From assembly GCA_027924645.1 (NCBI GenBank), contig BSBN01001758.1:186001-250000 (forward strand): a DNA stretch of 64,000 nt, in the 5' to 3' direction. Made by a program: the position numbers and the translations under genes. Each line of letters starts with the position of its first letter. The first letter of the stretch is position 1. The notes beneath the pieces were generated by a model. The model saw nothing but the letters and a program-made list of their open reading frames with translations. It ran no database searches and was not told where the DNA came from. The stretch comes from Cunninghamia lanceolata (lineage: Eukaryota; Streptophyta; Pinopsida; Cupressales; Cupressaceae). Shown here one piece after another: positions 45,337-58,200 of this stretch.

Positions 45337-46402
45337 CATAGATAATAGGTTTCATGCCAAACTAGGGATATGCATTACACCACTGATCCCCTTCACTTGT
45401 CCATTAGGGAATCTAATCAAGACTCTTCCATGACCAACAATCTTCAAGTAAGAATCATCACCCAAGTACACCTTCCCACCATCAAACTCTTCATACTTTG
45501 TAAACTAACCCTAATATGAGGTCATGTGGAAAGATGCACCAGAGTCAATAAGCCACACATCCTCAGATGCATGAGTTGCCAAAGCAACAACAAAAGCTTC
45601 ACTATTATCTTAAGAGGATTTATAAGAATCTGAATCATAAAAGATCTTTTTCTTTTTCTTCTCCTCCTTACACTCCTTTCGAAAATGTCCAGGTTTACCA
45701 CAGTTCTAACATATCACCTTGGACTTTCTAGGAGACTTAGATCTCCCACAAGATTTGGATCTTGATTTCTCTTGCTTCTTGTCCTTCTTGTCTTTCTCTT
45801 TGGATCTATTACGAATCGCAAGAGCCTCCTTAGACATTTTAGAAGTTTTCCTTCACATCTCTTCAAATTGTAACGAATCAACCACCTCATCCATATTTAA
45901 ATCAGTGGTGGTACTCCCAATAGCCATCACAAGGTGACCCCATGAATCCGGCAAAGAACACAACAAATTCATGCAACGATCCTCCTCCTCCATATTCACT
46001 CCAACAGAGCTCAACTGAGAAAAATGCATTCAGGTGATCAGCTATGGATCCTCCACCTTTCATTCTCAGAGAGTACAACTTCTTTCTCAGGAATAACTTA
46101 TTTACCAGGTATTTGGCTTGATAAATTTCACCAAGCTTTTTCCATAGACTTGTCGTTGTAGCCTCTTCATGAACATTTAACAAGATAGAGTTGGCCAAAC
46201 AAACTCTCAGAAGACCCTCAACTTTTTGATCCATCAGATCCCAGTCTTCTTGCTTCATGCTCATAGGTTTGGTACCAGATATTGCAACCCATATATATTT
46301 GTCTACAAGCATATCCTCCATCTTAAGTTTCCATGACTCAAAATTTCCACCATTAAACTTCTCCATCTCTATTCTTCTAGATGTGCTAGCCATCTCTTTC
46401 AT
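45337..46402 (-). pseudogene. Copia gag and protease
   Basis: Gag begins at 46402 or the ATG four codons later (MASTSRR). The N-terminal part includes FNGGNFESWKLKMEDML, typical of copia gag (UBN2/DUF4219 type). The frame is lost near 46010-46040. A CCHC knuckle (C-x-NCGKPGHFRKEC, near 45700) has a TAG at its second residue. The protease motif VWLIDSGASFHMTS lies near 45545, followed by stops and the GVMHIPSLA...NLLS segment. Gag would form the particle and protease would cleave it. Both are broken here. Confidence 0.88.
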
Positions 46403-46498
46403 ACAATAAGATCACAAAATTCTTTGCACAAGCTCCCACTCAAACAAAGATCAGTACAAAAAACCCTTTACCCAACAACTAGGATCAAAACTAGCCAG

Positions 46499-46510
46499 GC
46501 TTTGATACCA
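46499..46510 (-). other. Primer-binding site of the copia element
   Basis: The minus strand reads TGGTATCAAAGC two bases inside the 5' LTR, one change from the initiator tRNA-Met site TGGTATCAGAGC. Confidence 0.88.
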
Positions 46511-46512
46511 AC

Positions 46513-47265
46513 TAAAAGGAAGTAAGGTGTGTGGAAATGCTTCCTACACCAATCTAATGAGGAAAGTGTTGTGCAAATTTTTAATCCTTACAGTTACAAT
46601 GAAGAAGATTCACACCATTAAAACATAAATAACAACAATAAGCAAATAATACCAAAACACCAGATATATGTGGGGAAAACCCTTTTAGGATAAAAACCCC
46701 ACACTCCAAAAGCATGCTCAATGTATTATAAATCCAACACAAGATTGCATACACTTGCATAGCAAGTTTATTATAGAAGTTCACTAGCATACAATTTCTA
46801 GAGTAATTATGGTAGCATAATGATGCCTGTAAAATGATCCGAGCTCTTACAATGACTCCTCAAGAATTCAATTTATAGGAGTTTGAATACAAGAAACCAC
46901 TAAAATGGAAACTCAAAACCATGAGTTACAACACCTAGTCACGGAGAATCAAATCCACTATAATATAGAAAGTTACTCAAACCTATCAGAACATAACCGA
47001 CTCTCCAAAAATATGGCACCCATTTTTGGTTCCTAAAATCATGCTTTCACAATCTCCTAAAACCATACTTGTCATAATTTCCAAAATGACTCCCTCTCAC
47101 TAGCTCTTTCCATTCTAGAAACTCTTACACACATTACAAGTTGTCATAGTTGCATTTAGCAACTTCCATGACACTAAGTGATAAAAAACAATTTGCTAAA
47201 ATACAAACAAAGAAACATTTCAAATATTAGAAATTGAGAGGTGTATGAAACACCTTATCCCAACA
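46513..47265 (-). repeat. Right LTR (5' LTR) of the copia element
   Basis: It pairs with 26863-27613. The outer end is CCCAACA, followed by the target duplication TAATG. The inner end starts TA where the left copy has TG, a single G-to-A change. Confidence 0.92.
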
Positions 47266-47270
47266 TAATG

Positions 47271-50200
47271 AAAAAGCCTTTATTAAGAAATAATACTTAA
47301 GACTGTCTTTTTTTATATAAGTGCCAAGGTTTAAAGATGAGAATATAAGAAAATAGAGTGTTGAAGTTCCTACATGACATGGTGACAAATATGTTTATAG
47401 TTCTCAAACTTAGGTGTATCAGTCTTGTTGAAATTTAGACCTTGTGAAATATATCAGTAAGCATTTTGAAATGAAGTCCTTTAAATATCAAAACTCCAAT
47501 GCTATGGTCAATTTATTGATTTTCAATTTTGATGTTTTATCTTCACTTTAATAGGTGTAAAGTAGTTAATTTTGAGCTCTAGTCGACATGGAAATCATTA
47601 AGAAGGGTCTATGTAACATTGATCATTAACTTGGATCTTGATAGGATTTTAGGTCACAAGGCAATTATTTTTAATGAAGTTTAATTTGCATTAATAAGTA
47701 TGGAGGGTGGTAGCAGTGTAATATGTGTCATTAATATTGTCTTGTGCATGTAGTAAATGTTTTGGGTTGACGTGAAACTTCTCAAGGAAGCTAGTCGAGT
47801 TCTTGAACCCTAGTTTTATCAATTATTCTTTGTTTACCATCTTAGAAATGGAGCATTGGCATTTTAATTTTTGAAGGAGGTCGTTTCTGTTGTTTACTAT
47901 CATTTTGTGCAATCCAAGCTTTTGAATAGGTAAGTTATCTACCCTATTCCAGTGTATGAGCTATAAACTAGAAGTCATTTTGAGTGTTGCTCATATAAAT
48001 TGTTTTATTGTGTTTTTGGGATGATGTGGCCAATATTATGTCATGAAAAATGAGGTTTTTTGGTTTTTCATGTCTTTTGAAGTTCTCAAGTACAATTTGA
48101 AGTCATATTTTGTTTGCAACTAAGGTGTATCATTCTCTACACTAGTTTTTATGTAATGAATGTTATGATTTTAAGGGTGCAAATGCAGTTTAATAGAAAA
48201 TGAGTTATTCTAGTAAGTGCATGTAGTTTGTTTGACAAAGGAATGAAAGCATAAAATTAATATTTGTTTAACCTAATCATTCCATTGAGCTTTTAGTAGA
48301 AATTTACATTTTATAGGTTTCTATAATCCTTTGAATGCTTTCAAAACATAGATTGTTGTGGCTAGTAATTATCTTTGAAGTGGGTATTGGAGTATTAGTT
48401 GTCTTTTGTTATTTGACTACTCTATAAGCCTTCAAAGCATAGAATATATGAAATTAAAGTAAGGTGGTGAAAACATGTTCATCATAATTTTGTACTATAT
48501 TTGATCTTGAATTTGATATTGTACAATAAAGGTCTTGTTTCGAGTTTGATTCATAGCAAACATGCATTTTAGTCTTCAATGACATATTTACATGTATGAT
48601 ATAATCCATGTAGTGTCTTTCAAAACTAATTTTCAATTAAACTAGGGAGCATTGAATGTTTGAAATGGATGTGGTGTAGTTAGCCAACTGTATTGAAAGT
48701 TTTATGAACTCATTCTTAGCATTTGGGATATACAACAAGTTGTTTGCATTATCATATTAAAACTTTTGTAGTTCAAATGGTGGCACTCTTTTGTTAATCC
48801 ATGGTCTTGTTTAGTAGGTATCAAGGATTCTTTTAGGTTAGTTAGAAAATCATTATTATGAGCTTTGTTTAGTTAGAAAATCATTATTATGAGCTTTGTC
48901 TTCCTTTCAGGACACTCAATACATATTTGGCTTTTGATATAAACAAACGTTGAATAATTTGTTTACCTATTAATATTGCTTGTATTTAAAAATGATTCAA
49001 ACTTTGTCTAAATGTTGAAAAAGAGAATATGAAGGAAGTTGAAATGATGTATAGTTACATAATCATACACAAATAATCATTAGGAATTTTCTTTTCTGCT
49101 TTAGAAAGTGGTTCTAAAGGATTTTAGTTTGATTTTCAACTCAATTTTGATGAGGTTTCATGTTGAAAATTGAATATAGTAAAGTCTCGATTGTATCAAA
49201 GGCTTTCTAAGTATATTATTCTATACATGCACAAGGAAATGGTATGCATCATTTATTTTCTTTTTTAAATTCAAATGATAGCATTGTTTAGATGCAGTGA
49301 TTTTGCTCTCTACTCACTAAGTTGCAAAGGTGTTGTCTATCTATTATAAGTTGTTGGAATGCCATGCATGCACACTTTAGGGTAATTGATTGAGATAAAT
49401 GATAAACAATAGTTTATTTGTTGATACTTGGTTGGTATAAGGATGATTGGTTTGTTGAAATGATACAAATATGTATTTGCCTTGAAAAGAAAATTTAATC
49501 AACTAAAATGTTGCAAACAGTTTTACAGCTTCACCTTCCTTAGAAAATGGTTTTTCAAGAGCTAAAAATTGGTGTTGAAAACAATTTTGAAGACATGAAT
49601 GTTGACACTTTTTTATATAGGGTCGATCTTATAGTTTTTGAAGGGGTTTATATGCAAATTTATTCTAGGGTTTTGTCCAGAATAGATGATCAATAGTTTG
49701 TTTTCCTTTGACATTGAAATAGCTCTCAATTTTCATCGTTGATTCAAATAAGATCAAATCACTTTTTTTATAGGAAAATTGTATTGTTTGGTGATATAGG
49801 CTAATGATTTTTTTTATATCAACACGATGACATGATGTCAATATATGAATCTATTTTAACTTGGGAGAATTCTTACATGTGTATATGTCTTGGTTAATAT
49901 TGATTTGGATCAATTGCATATTGGATAGATTTAACTAGTTTTGATTTTGAGTTTTCATTGGTCTATGAGCACAAGGATATATGGAATATGATTGATTCTT
50001 TTGTTTTCCACATTTGTATCTCATTGTAATAGTTATGAAAGGTTCTATTTTAAGATGCAACAATTTTTTTGTTGAGATTATTAAAGGTGATGATCAATAG
50101 AAATTATATTTTGGGATTTAATCAAAATATTATAAGATGAATGGGTGGAATGATGGTCAAACCTCCCAAAATCTTGGTTCATTTACATGCGGATAAAATA

Positions 50201-50786
50201 ATTGAGCTAAAAGATCCTAAGATTCTTTTGGTTCCAATCGAGGTCAACCTTTTAGGGCTCTAAGGGGACCTTGAACAATTTAAAGAGCTAATAGGTTTCC
50301 TTCTAATTTGCAATTAAACCCTAACACTATGAGAGGCTTTGGGAGAGGTGCCCAAATTTCACTACATTTTGATGTGAGAGGACCACAAATGTGGAACATG
50401 ATTAATATGGCATCTTTGACCATCCCACTCTCCCTCAGCATACATAGTAATTTGATATCTCATGCCCCTTTGTGTAGCTCCTTGAATCAAAAATAGAATT
50501 TAACATCTCATGATTTGTTAGTGGCCCAAGATGCACCTAGGGTCCATGAGATCTTTCTTGCCTTTAATAAAACATTAAACCCTCACACTTCTAGTACCCC
50601 TCAAAGTCCATCTCCAATGTTGCAAAAAGAGTTTCACACTTCTCTTTCTTCTTCCCTTGCTATACCCCGTGATAACAAGCCCTTCCCTTCTACCTCTAAA
50701 CATGCTTGATCCTCTTCCACCCACTTGTAGTCCCATAGGTCAAGAAGAAATTATAGTGGAAGTTGATGATAATGGAAAATTGGTTT
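47271..50786. repeat. Repeat B, copy 2
   Basis: Direct repeat of 6062-7608 plus 15334-17170, uninterrupted here. It shows the empty site of the large LINE near 48940-48970 and the uninterrupted junction of the leftmost LTR element at 47380. It carries a local tandem duplication of about 30 bp near 48836-48897, absent from copy 1. The right part has decayed coding-like DNA: open pieces 50308-50496 and 50515-50709 in one frame, serine/proline-rich and unrecognised. Its left flank continues at 26779-26862 once the copia element is removed. Confidence 0.78.
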
Positions 50787-52616
50787 AAACTAATATCAAG
50801 AGGGCTTCGAATGAGTTTATTCAGTGTAACATTGATTAGAGAATTACTTTTGTTAATTCAACTACTTCTATGGATCCAGGAAATAAAGGAAAGGGGGTTG
50901 TCAACTTTGATGACTAATTTCATATCTATTGTGAACAATGCTTTCATTTGACTTTGTTTTTATGTTGAGACTTACTACATGGACTTAATGATATGACTTT
51001 CATTTGCGTAGACATGATAGTTCTGAAATTTGGGCTTGAGATGACATATTTGATACATTTGGTAATATGATTTGACAACATTTTGAGATTTGATCACATG
51101 TTTAGATGCATTGATTTTTGATATAGATATTACAATTCACCTAGGATAGTGTTTATCTTCAATGTAATATTGCACCTAGTGATTAAGTTTACTTAGGATA
51201 TTAAAAATATTTAATTGCCCTCCCTTAAACAGCTAATAACAATGTGTACACCTTGACTTGAGGTACTTAAGTGCCACCATTGCCCCATCAATCCTTGATT
51301 GATGACAATTAAGTGTCATCTCTATTTAGTCAAGGACACATATGTCTCAATTAGACTGAATTAACTGACCTCATGATTAGGAGTGATTGAGAATCAACTC
51401 ATGACTTCTTAGACATGTTATTTCGTTGAGTCATGCATCCAAGAGACATATATTTGTACTTTACTCTTTGTAATTTGTTCCATCATATTAAATATAGAAT
51501 ATCTCCACTATAATATGGATTTGTGATTAGCTCAGAAACATTAGGTCCTAGGTAGATGTGTTGTGTTTGTTTATGACAACATCTAGCATGGTATCAAAAC
51601 CATGATGTATTAGGGCTAGTCCTTTCATGAGCAATAAGGACAAGGAGATCCGAATGTCTGGTATATCTAGTAAATGGCGGAGCTATTTTGAGCTCACCAT
51701 TATATCCAGAATAGCCAAATTAACTAGGATCCACTATTAGTTTGTTTGATTTAAACAATTAGAAGCTTGCTAATAAACACCTAAAGTTTTATTTTGATTT
51801 AAGCAAGTCCATTTTACACGACTCCTAGTCCTTATGACAAAAAATAGACCTCACCATTAAGTCGACAAACCTGGATCAATTTTCTTTAACACAGAATGAA
51901 CAAATTCTAATCGTTTGAGTCATTCCTCAATACAAAACATCTTTTACATCTACCAAACCCTGGTTGGATTACACCCTAAATGTTTTTGTTTGGTGGGGTT
52001 ATTGAACACATTAAATGTTGTATTGTGAAGCACATGGGCTGATCTGAAGCTGAGTACTCTTGTGTACAATGGCGTCTTTACTTTGAACAACGACTTTTAT
52101 TCATTGCCGGCCGTCAATTGCTTTCCGATATGTCGTCCACTTTGGCATTAGCGTACCTGCTAATGCCACTGCCTGCGTGTAACGTCCTCGGCATCACTTT
52201 GGCGTTAAAAAAGCTAGAGGTATTTAGGCGCTTTATTATAAACTTTGAATATTATAAGTTTTTCATAACATATTTTTCCACTTTGTGTGGAATCTATTCA
52301 AAGAATTTTCAAAGAAGAATTGTATTAAGGATAAGGATAGGATTCCAATAGTTGTTAGGTAGTTGTCATACTTTGATCTATTAATAATTTAATAGAACAT
52401 ATTGTTATTATTGTTTAAATATAAAAATATCAATACATATAAAAAAATGTTAATCATTGTTAATCATAGTTTTAATATAACATATGTCATTAAATTTCAT
52501 TATTTCATACAAAAATACAAACAATAGTAGTCAAAATCTAATTTCGTATAGGACATAAGTCAATCTAATTTATTGCAAGTAAAGATTACATACTAAAATA
52601 TTATGATATTAAAATA
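50787..52616. other. Unassigned AT-rich DNA
   Basis: No supported gene, RNA or element. The first 150 bases may continue the decayed coding stretch of repeat B (a worn in-frame segment near 50760-50910). The rest shows only short chance ORFs. Confidence 0.5.
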
Positions 52617-52890
52617 AACTAGCAATCGCACCTCAATGTGCAATGGGTATGCCAAAATTGAAAGAGTATTGGAATGGTTGACCATAACCTCAAGTCTATC
52701 ATACAATGGAACATTTTTTGTCACTATGTCTATGCACTTAATCTTAGTTTTGTATTCCATGGTGGATCATGATTTTGTGTTTTAGGAAATGTCTCTTCAA
52801 TTGTGATGGGTGGTAAAGGTAAAATTTGGAAATAATTATTCATAGGAAGGTTATGCATGTAGACATGTTCTCTACTTGAAATTGAAAGGC

Positions 52891-52964
<74 letters not shown>

Positions 52965-53500
52965 CTCATGGAAGATCGATTAAGTTATTAGATTTCTTAT
53001 AGGTTAGTTTAATTAGTATTATATATAAAATAATATACTGTTATTAGCATACAATTATAAATGAATATTAAGTAATTATATATTATATCTCTATTAACTA
53101 TTATATTTTATTATTTATTCACATGAAATCATCCAATATATTAATATTAATCATAATTATATACTTTATATAATATATATTATATTTTATATATGATTAT
53201 TATATTCACTATTATTAATATGCATAGGTGACGACTAATCAAATGCAAGTGAACCTAGGTGTAGTGCATGGACAAGAATCTAGAAAGGAAGCACACACAC
53301 TTGAAGTGGCTACTAAGCAAAACACAGGGATCTTGAAATCTATTAAGATTATGCAAATTAATTCATGACACTCCAGAAAACAAAAAATGACATGAGCCAT
53401 AGGGATACAAGACAATCAACATTCACTCAAAAACATAGCAATTGAACTTCCACAACTCTTCAGCGTACCCATTGCACACCAAGGTGCGATTGCTAGTTTT
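52617..53500. mobile_element. Terminal-inverted-repeat (MITE-like) element
   Basis: The ends are inverted repeats of about 36 bp: AACTAGCAATCGCACCT...GTGCAATGGGTA at 52617-52652 and its reverse complement at 53464-53500, with three to four mismatches. The interior is non-coding and AT-rich and contains the microsatellite. No clear target duplication is visible. This is a small non-autonomous DNA transposon or a related inverted-repeat unit. Confidence 0.6.
52890..52962. repeat. Compound (CT)n(AC)n microsatellite
   Basis: About 11 CT units run directly into about 25 AC units. The ORF across it on the minus strand (52730-52969) is repeat artefact. Confidence 0.97.
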
Positions 53501-53875
53501 ACAAGCAAGTGAAGTCTAGGTTAGCTAAATGTTTTCAGTTTGGTAAGGGTGGAAGGTTCAAAGCATTTGTGGGGTCCTTGGTTTGTCATATTAGAAGTAC
53601 TTGTTATTTTCAAGGACGATATAGAGAGGCCCATGTAGAAAAATAAAGTCTCCTAAGCATGCCCATAGGTACTAATAGAAACTATTGGGCATGTCGAACC
53701 CATCTAGTGATAAGAAACTTATATATATGGACTTAGATCTAATTTAGGGGAATATTAAAAATTAATTATATAATGTACATTATATACTATATATATATTT
53801 GTTATTTAATTTAATATAATATTTAATTTAAATATTTATATATATTAAATATTGAATATTTATATATATTAAATA
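53501..53875. other. AT-rich DNA before the ORF1-only LINE
   Basis: 53740-53875 is nearly pure TATATATTAAATATT-type sequence. No gene is supported. It borders the left target duplication of the LINE. Confidence 0.6.
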
Positions 53876-53897
53876 TTAAAAATTTATATACATTTTT
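53876..53897. repeat. Target duplication of the ORF1-only LINE, left copy
   Basis: 22 bp identical to 60667-60688. The inner boundary is uncertain by a few T residues because the LINE ends in an A tail on the minus strand. Confidence 0.85.
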
Positions 53898-54082
53898 TTG
53901 ATTGGTAAGTAGAATTTTTGTATTGAAATAAAAAAAGAGGAGTACATCTTCTTCCATGCAGATACAGTTGCAGATCTAACTGCTCAAACCCATCCATCCA
54001 ACCTATCAGACTAACCCCAAAAGATTACCATTTACATACTACTTGATCAATTAGAAAAGTCTACATATCACAAATTGTCAAT

Positions 54083-55237
54083 TCAACCCTTCTGTCCAGG
54101 AGTTATTTGTTGAGATTTGACACTAGAATTAATTTGATAACGCAAATTGTTACTTATCTCCTTTAACTTGAGGATAACATTTTCCTTTTTTTGAATGCTG
54201 AACCATTCAATCGCTCCTCCCAACTTTTGATCCTTAGCGACAGGAATGGAGTGAGGCTGAAGCTGCACTCCTTTGCATACATCCCTATTTTGATTGTTGC
54301 ACCGCTTCTTTTTCCTTATTGTTTGCCAATCATTTTTCCCAACCTCATCAGTGGAATCCGTTTGTCCATATGCAGGAACCTGAGAGGGGGAACACTCAGT
54401 AACTGTGGTTTGAGCACCCTTAATGACAACCCTAGAATTAGAAGAGATCTCACCCAATTGCCTCTCCTCCTTTGTGCTGAGTTCAGTCTTCAAGAAACCA
54501 CACTTCTTGGGTGAGCTTGAGACAGAGTAATGCTTAGGGGAAGCATCTTTCCACCATGACGCCTCCCAATTAGCTTGAGACTTCCCAATTGAACAATCTG
54601 CTGCAACATGTCCAACTTTGTAGCATCTTTTGCATCTGAAATTTAATCCTTCATAGTCCAATGTTTGCACCCAGCTTTTGCCATTTGCATCCAAGTTAAT
54701 TTCTGCCGGGAGGGCTTTGGAGGTGTCCATCTCAACCAATATCCGCGCAAAGGTTGTGTGAATGATTTTTTTTGAGTTTGCATCTGTGCATATGAATTTA
54801 CCAAGAGAATTACCAATGGCTGCAAAACATAATTCAAACTAGTAATGTAGGGGAAGATTTGGGAGGCAAACCCAGATCGGCATAACAGAAAAGGATTAAA
54901 TGGTTGGATCAAAGTTTGGATGCCACGATTTTAGGAGCAATGTACTTTCTCCCCACATCCAAGTGCGATTGAGAATGACCTTTCTGTCTTGCTTACTGTT
55001 AAAGACCACTGTAAAAAAACCTTTTGCACTAGGATATATTTCCAGATTTTTTTCCATCAAAGGACCCCAAGAATTTGAGATCCATTCATGCAATACAGGA
55101 AGATTGGGCCAAAATTGATTAAACCTACCAATCAACCTATTCTTAGAGAAATATTCTTCATTTTCACGCAGCTCTTTCAATAATGTATCATTGAAATTCA
55201 CCTTTAGTGGTTTATCTGAGCTTTGGACCTGCCTTCT
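54083..55237 (-). pseudogene. LINE ORF1, C-terminal part (DUF4283 and zinc knuckle)
   Basis: It continues from 59989 and carries a DUF4283-like domain (LIGRFNQFWPNLPVLHEWI, RTWMWGESTLLLKSW, about 55150-54900). An intact CX2CX4HX4C knuckle CKRCYKVGHVAADC follows near 54635-54595. The tail is a basic, glutamine-rich stretch ending with a stop at 54083. A TAA at 54898-54896 and a TAG near 54840 interrupt the frame. Only 185 nt separate the stop from the element's 3' end, so ORF2 is missing. Confidence 0.87.
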
Positions 55238-58200
55238 TGTAACATCCATGTTCTAGAAACATAGTAAAAACCAAAAATTTCACCCTAAAGTAACTTTATA
55301 AGGTAAAAATGAGACAGAGAAAATTTTTCTTTTATTCAACATAAAGTCGAGTATCTACAATTACAAGATATCTCATTACAAATTCAATAAACCATATGGA
55401 CTTTCTTAAGTACAATGTTTACAAAAATAAATCAATTATAAATACCTGAAACAGATAGTGTTTTACTTAGTCTCAATAAACACAAGTCTCAGAGATATAC
55501 TGCATCCGAAAATCTGACATCTTTATCGCAAGCCTCGGCATGTCTTCTGCTATAGAGAGAGAGTATCTTTCCAGTGATTTACCTCCAACCACAGACCGTC
55601 GGTCTCCCGCACTCCTTCCTAACCGGAAGTGGCCCTTCCCTTCACGAGAAGTATAGACCAAGGAGACCAGTGGTAATTTGCCTTTCCGAGTACATAGTGT
55701 TGTATCTTACACAACTCTATCTATCATACAACCCTAGATACCCTCTAGCTAAGTATGATTCCTAATAGGACGTGCAATCCAGATACAGTGAACCGACAAT
55801 GCATGCAGAGACATATGCATTACTATGGCCATAGTTTTCAATATAAATATACGTTCGCAATGAACGTTGTCGTATTGTTCACCCACTCCAACTCGACTTG
55901 GATACTATCATATTCCTACAGTTCGACTTGGTCAACCTACATTCAACTTATGAAGTCATGGCATTATCATTAATTTAGTCTTCCCGACTCATACATGATT
56001 TCTTTCATTGTCCATAATCCATAGACCTATACATCTTTCTTTCTTTACAAGGACTCTCATTGCATCATTGCAATCCCTAAGGTCCACGACTTATTGTCTC
56101 ATAATAGATATAGATAGATTACTTACGACTAAGTTGATAACCTTACCCAGGCCAAGAAATATAGTCTAGGAATCTAATTCCCTTCTTGCAATAAGAATAA
56201 TTACACATAGTCAGGGCACAAGACCCTTCAATCACGATCTAAATAATGCTCTCAAAGCCTTATTATAATAATTACCATCTCTAGGATTTAGATTTCAACT
56301 GATGAGTTTGGCCTAACTCGAACCTAGTCTTTCTGACTTAGGTAAATTCACAAGACACTGTCGTTGCTCTAGTAATCATTATGGATTGACCATCCATTCT
56401 ATGGTTTCTTTCTTTGCATCATTGCAACGTTGAGATTTATTCCCCTTGTCGATAAGTAATAGCTTAGAGAAGTTGTGATAAAAAGGTATAAAACGAATAA
56501 GACACTCGCTGGTTACATTCGTCTACGTTCCATGTCTAAGTTACTAAGGTTGTAATTATCCTCCGATATCTCAACATGAATAAATATCCTATCACAGCCT
56601 CTTGTGATTAAAATAGTAATACTATATACATAAGACTTTTAAGAAAGAGAGGTATCTATCTCAGTTAACTTATTCATTTTGATCAAGACAATCACCTACA
56701 AACTCCTCTAGAATAATTCCAACTGACTGCCAAACTGCGGCCTCATTGGACATCATAGCTTCATTTGATAGTGGAGGAAACCAAGGTTAAACACCTCGTA
56801 TTTTTCTCTAATATCTTTCTTCATAAAGAGAACCAGTTTTAGGTTTATACTTGCTAAGAGATATTAAATTCCTTCTCCCGACCTTAGAATACGGTAAACC
56901 ATGAGGCAATAAGAAAAAGGGTTGTATAGAGGTAAACAAGTTTTATGTTTGTCAGCCTCATACTATTGTATCTGACGGCCTCATAATACAAAACTTTATG
57001 TACATGATGGCCTCTTAGAACTCAAAGGTTTATATTTATATATATATACCAGCCTCAAGAAAATTATAAGGGTTTACAAATATACGATGGTCTCACTTTA
57101 CACAGTTCGGCCTTAAATAACAAAGTTTGATCTCTCATACATACACCTAAGTTAGTTTCATACTAAAGAGAGTTAACTAGGGCCTCATATACCCAGTTCA
57201 ACCTCTTACTCTACATAATAATAACAGAGTCTATGTTCCATGATAATAAAGCTTATGCACAGTGAAACAAATCTTATACAGTGATAATAATGAATGAGTT
57301 TGTCGGCCTTAAATACAATGTTGTATCTATCACATCGGCCTGATATACTCATTAAGAAATATAATATCGAATGTTCATAAGAATAAATTCTCTAATCTAC
57401 ATAAAAGCTTTGAGAGGAGAAAGGAACCTGGTTGGATTTGAAACAGAATAAGCCAGATTATTCTTTCCTTACTAACGACATCCTTCACAAGAGAGATTTA
57501 GACTCATTCCCCTTGCATAACAAGAGAGTTCCCCTTGTGTATGCTTTTTGCACATCTTCTCACAGTCCTCTTTCCCCCTAACTTCACCGGTATGGCCTTT
57601 TAAAGGCATCACCATCGTGGACTTGCACCGTGTGAGGTTTAAAGAATACGTCGATAGGAATAACCTCTGTATAGAACTTCACCGATGTGAACGTCGCTCT
57701 CAATGCTGACGTGACTTGTCAGTTAAACTTATCCACTTTACTCAATACCTAGTAAGCATGCCCTCAGATCTATAATTGAACACGTCAGAACTTGTTGCCC
57801 TCATTGTTTTTACAATACCTTCAAACAAAAAAGAATAAAGAATTCCTCTGTTTAATCTTTTCTACATGGGCTCTGTGAGATTTTCAGTTTCTTCCAATGC
57901 TTTAGCTTCGATAGCCTCCGGTTCCATGAATTTTCACAGTAGCAAGCGAAGAGTCTCTAAAAATGTTAGATGCAAGCCTTGTTTCAAGGTAATAAGCGCA
58001 GTAACATCTCAGATTTCTGAAGCTGAGCCGCAGGCGGTTGGAGCGGGCGGTCACATGAAGAAATCCAAGACTCTTGTTTGAAAGCTAAATCCTCTCCCCG
58101 TTACCAAGTTGAGACTGCTTTCTTTTTTGTTTTCTTTCCCCCACCACTGAACTGATGCCTCTCTGCCCAATACTAGGTAGCCAAGTCCCCCCAAGTATGA

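Larger units (their letters stand above)
26863..47265 (-). mobile_element. Ty1/copia element carrying nested insertions
   Basis: Bounded by TAATG on both sides (26858-26862 and 47266-47270). The LTRs are about 751 and 753 bp and differ by roughly 8% in a sampled stretch. On the minus strand the order is right (5') LTR, primer-binding site, gag, protease, integrase, reverse transcriptase, RNase H, polypurine tract, left (3') LTR: the copia gene order, with integrase before reverse transcriptase. A LINE (28440-31347) and a gypsy element (33453-45183) are inserted in it. Without them it measures about 5.6 kb. All domains are broken by stops, frameshifts or deletion. Confidence 0.93.

Noticed and set aside
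52730..52969. 79-aa ORF with Cys-Val and Glu-Arg runs
   Set aside because: Direct translation of the (AC)n and (CT)n microsatellite.
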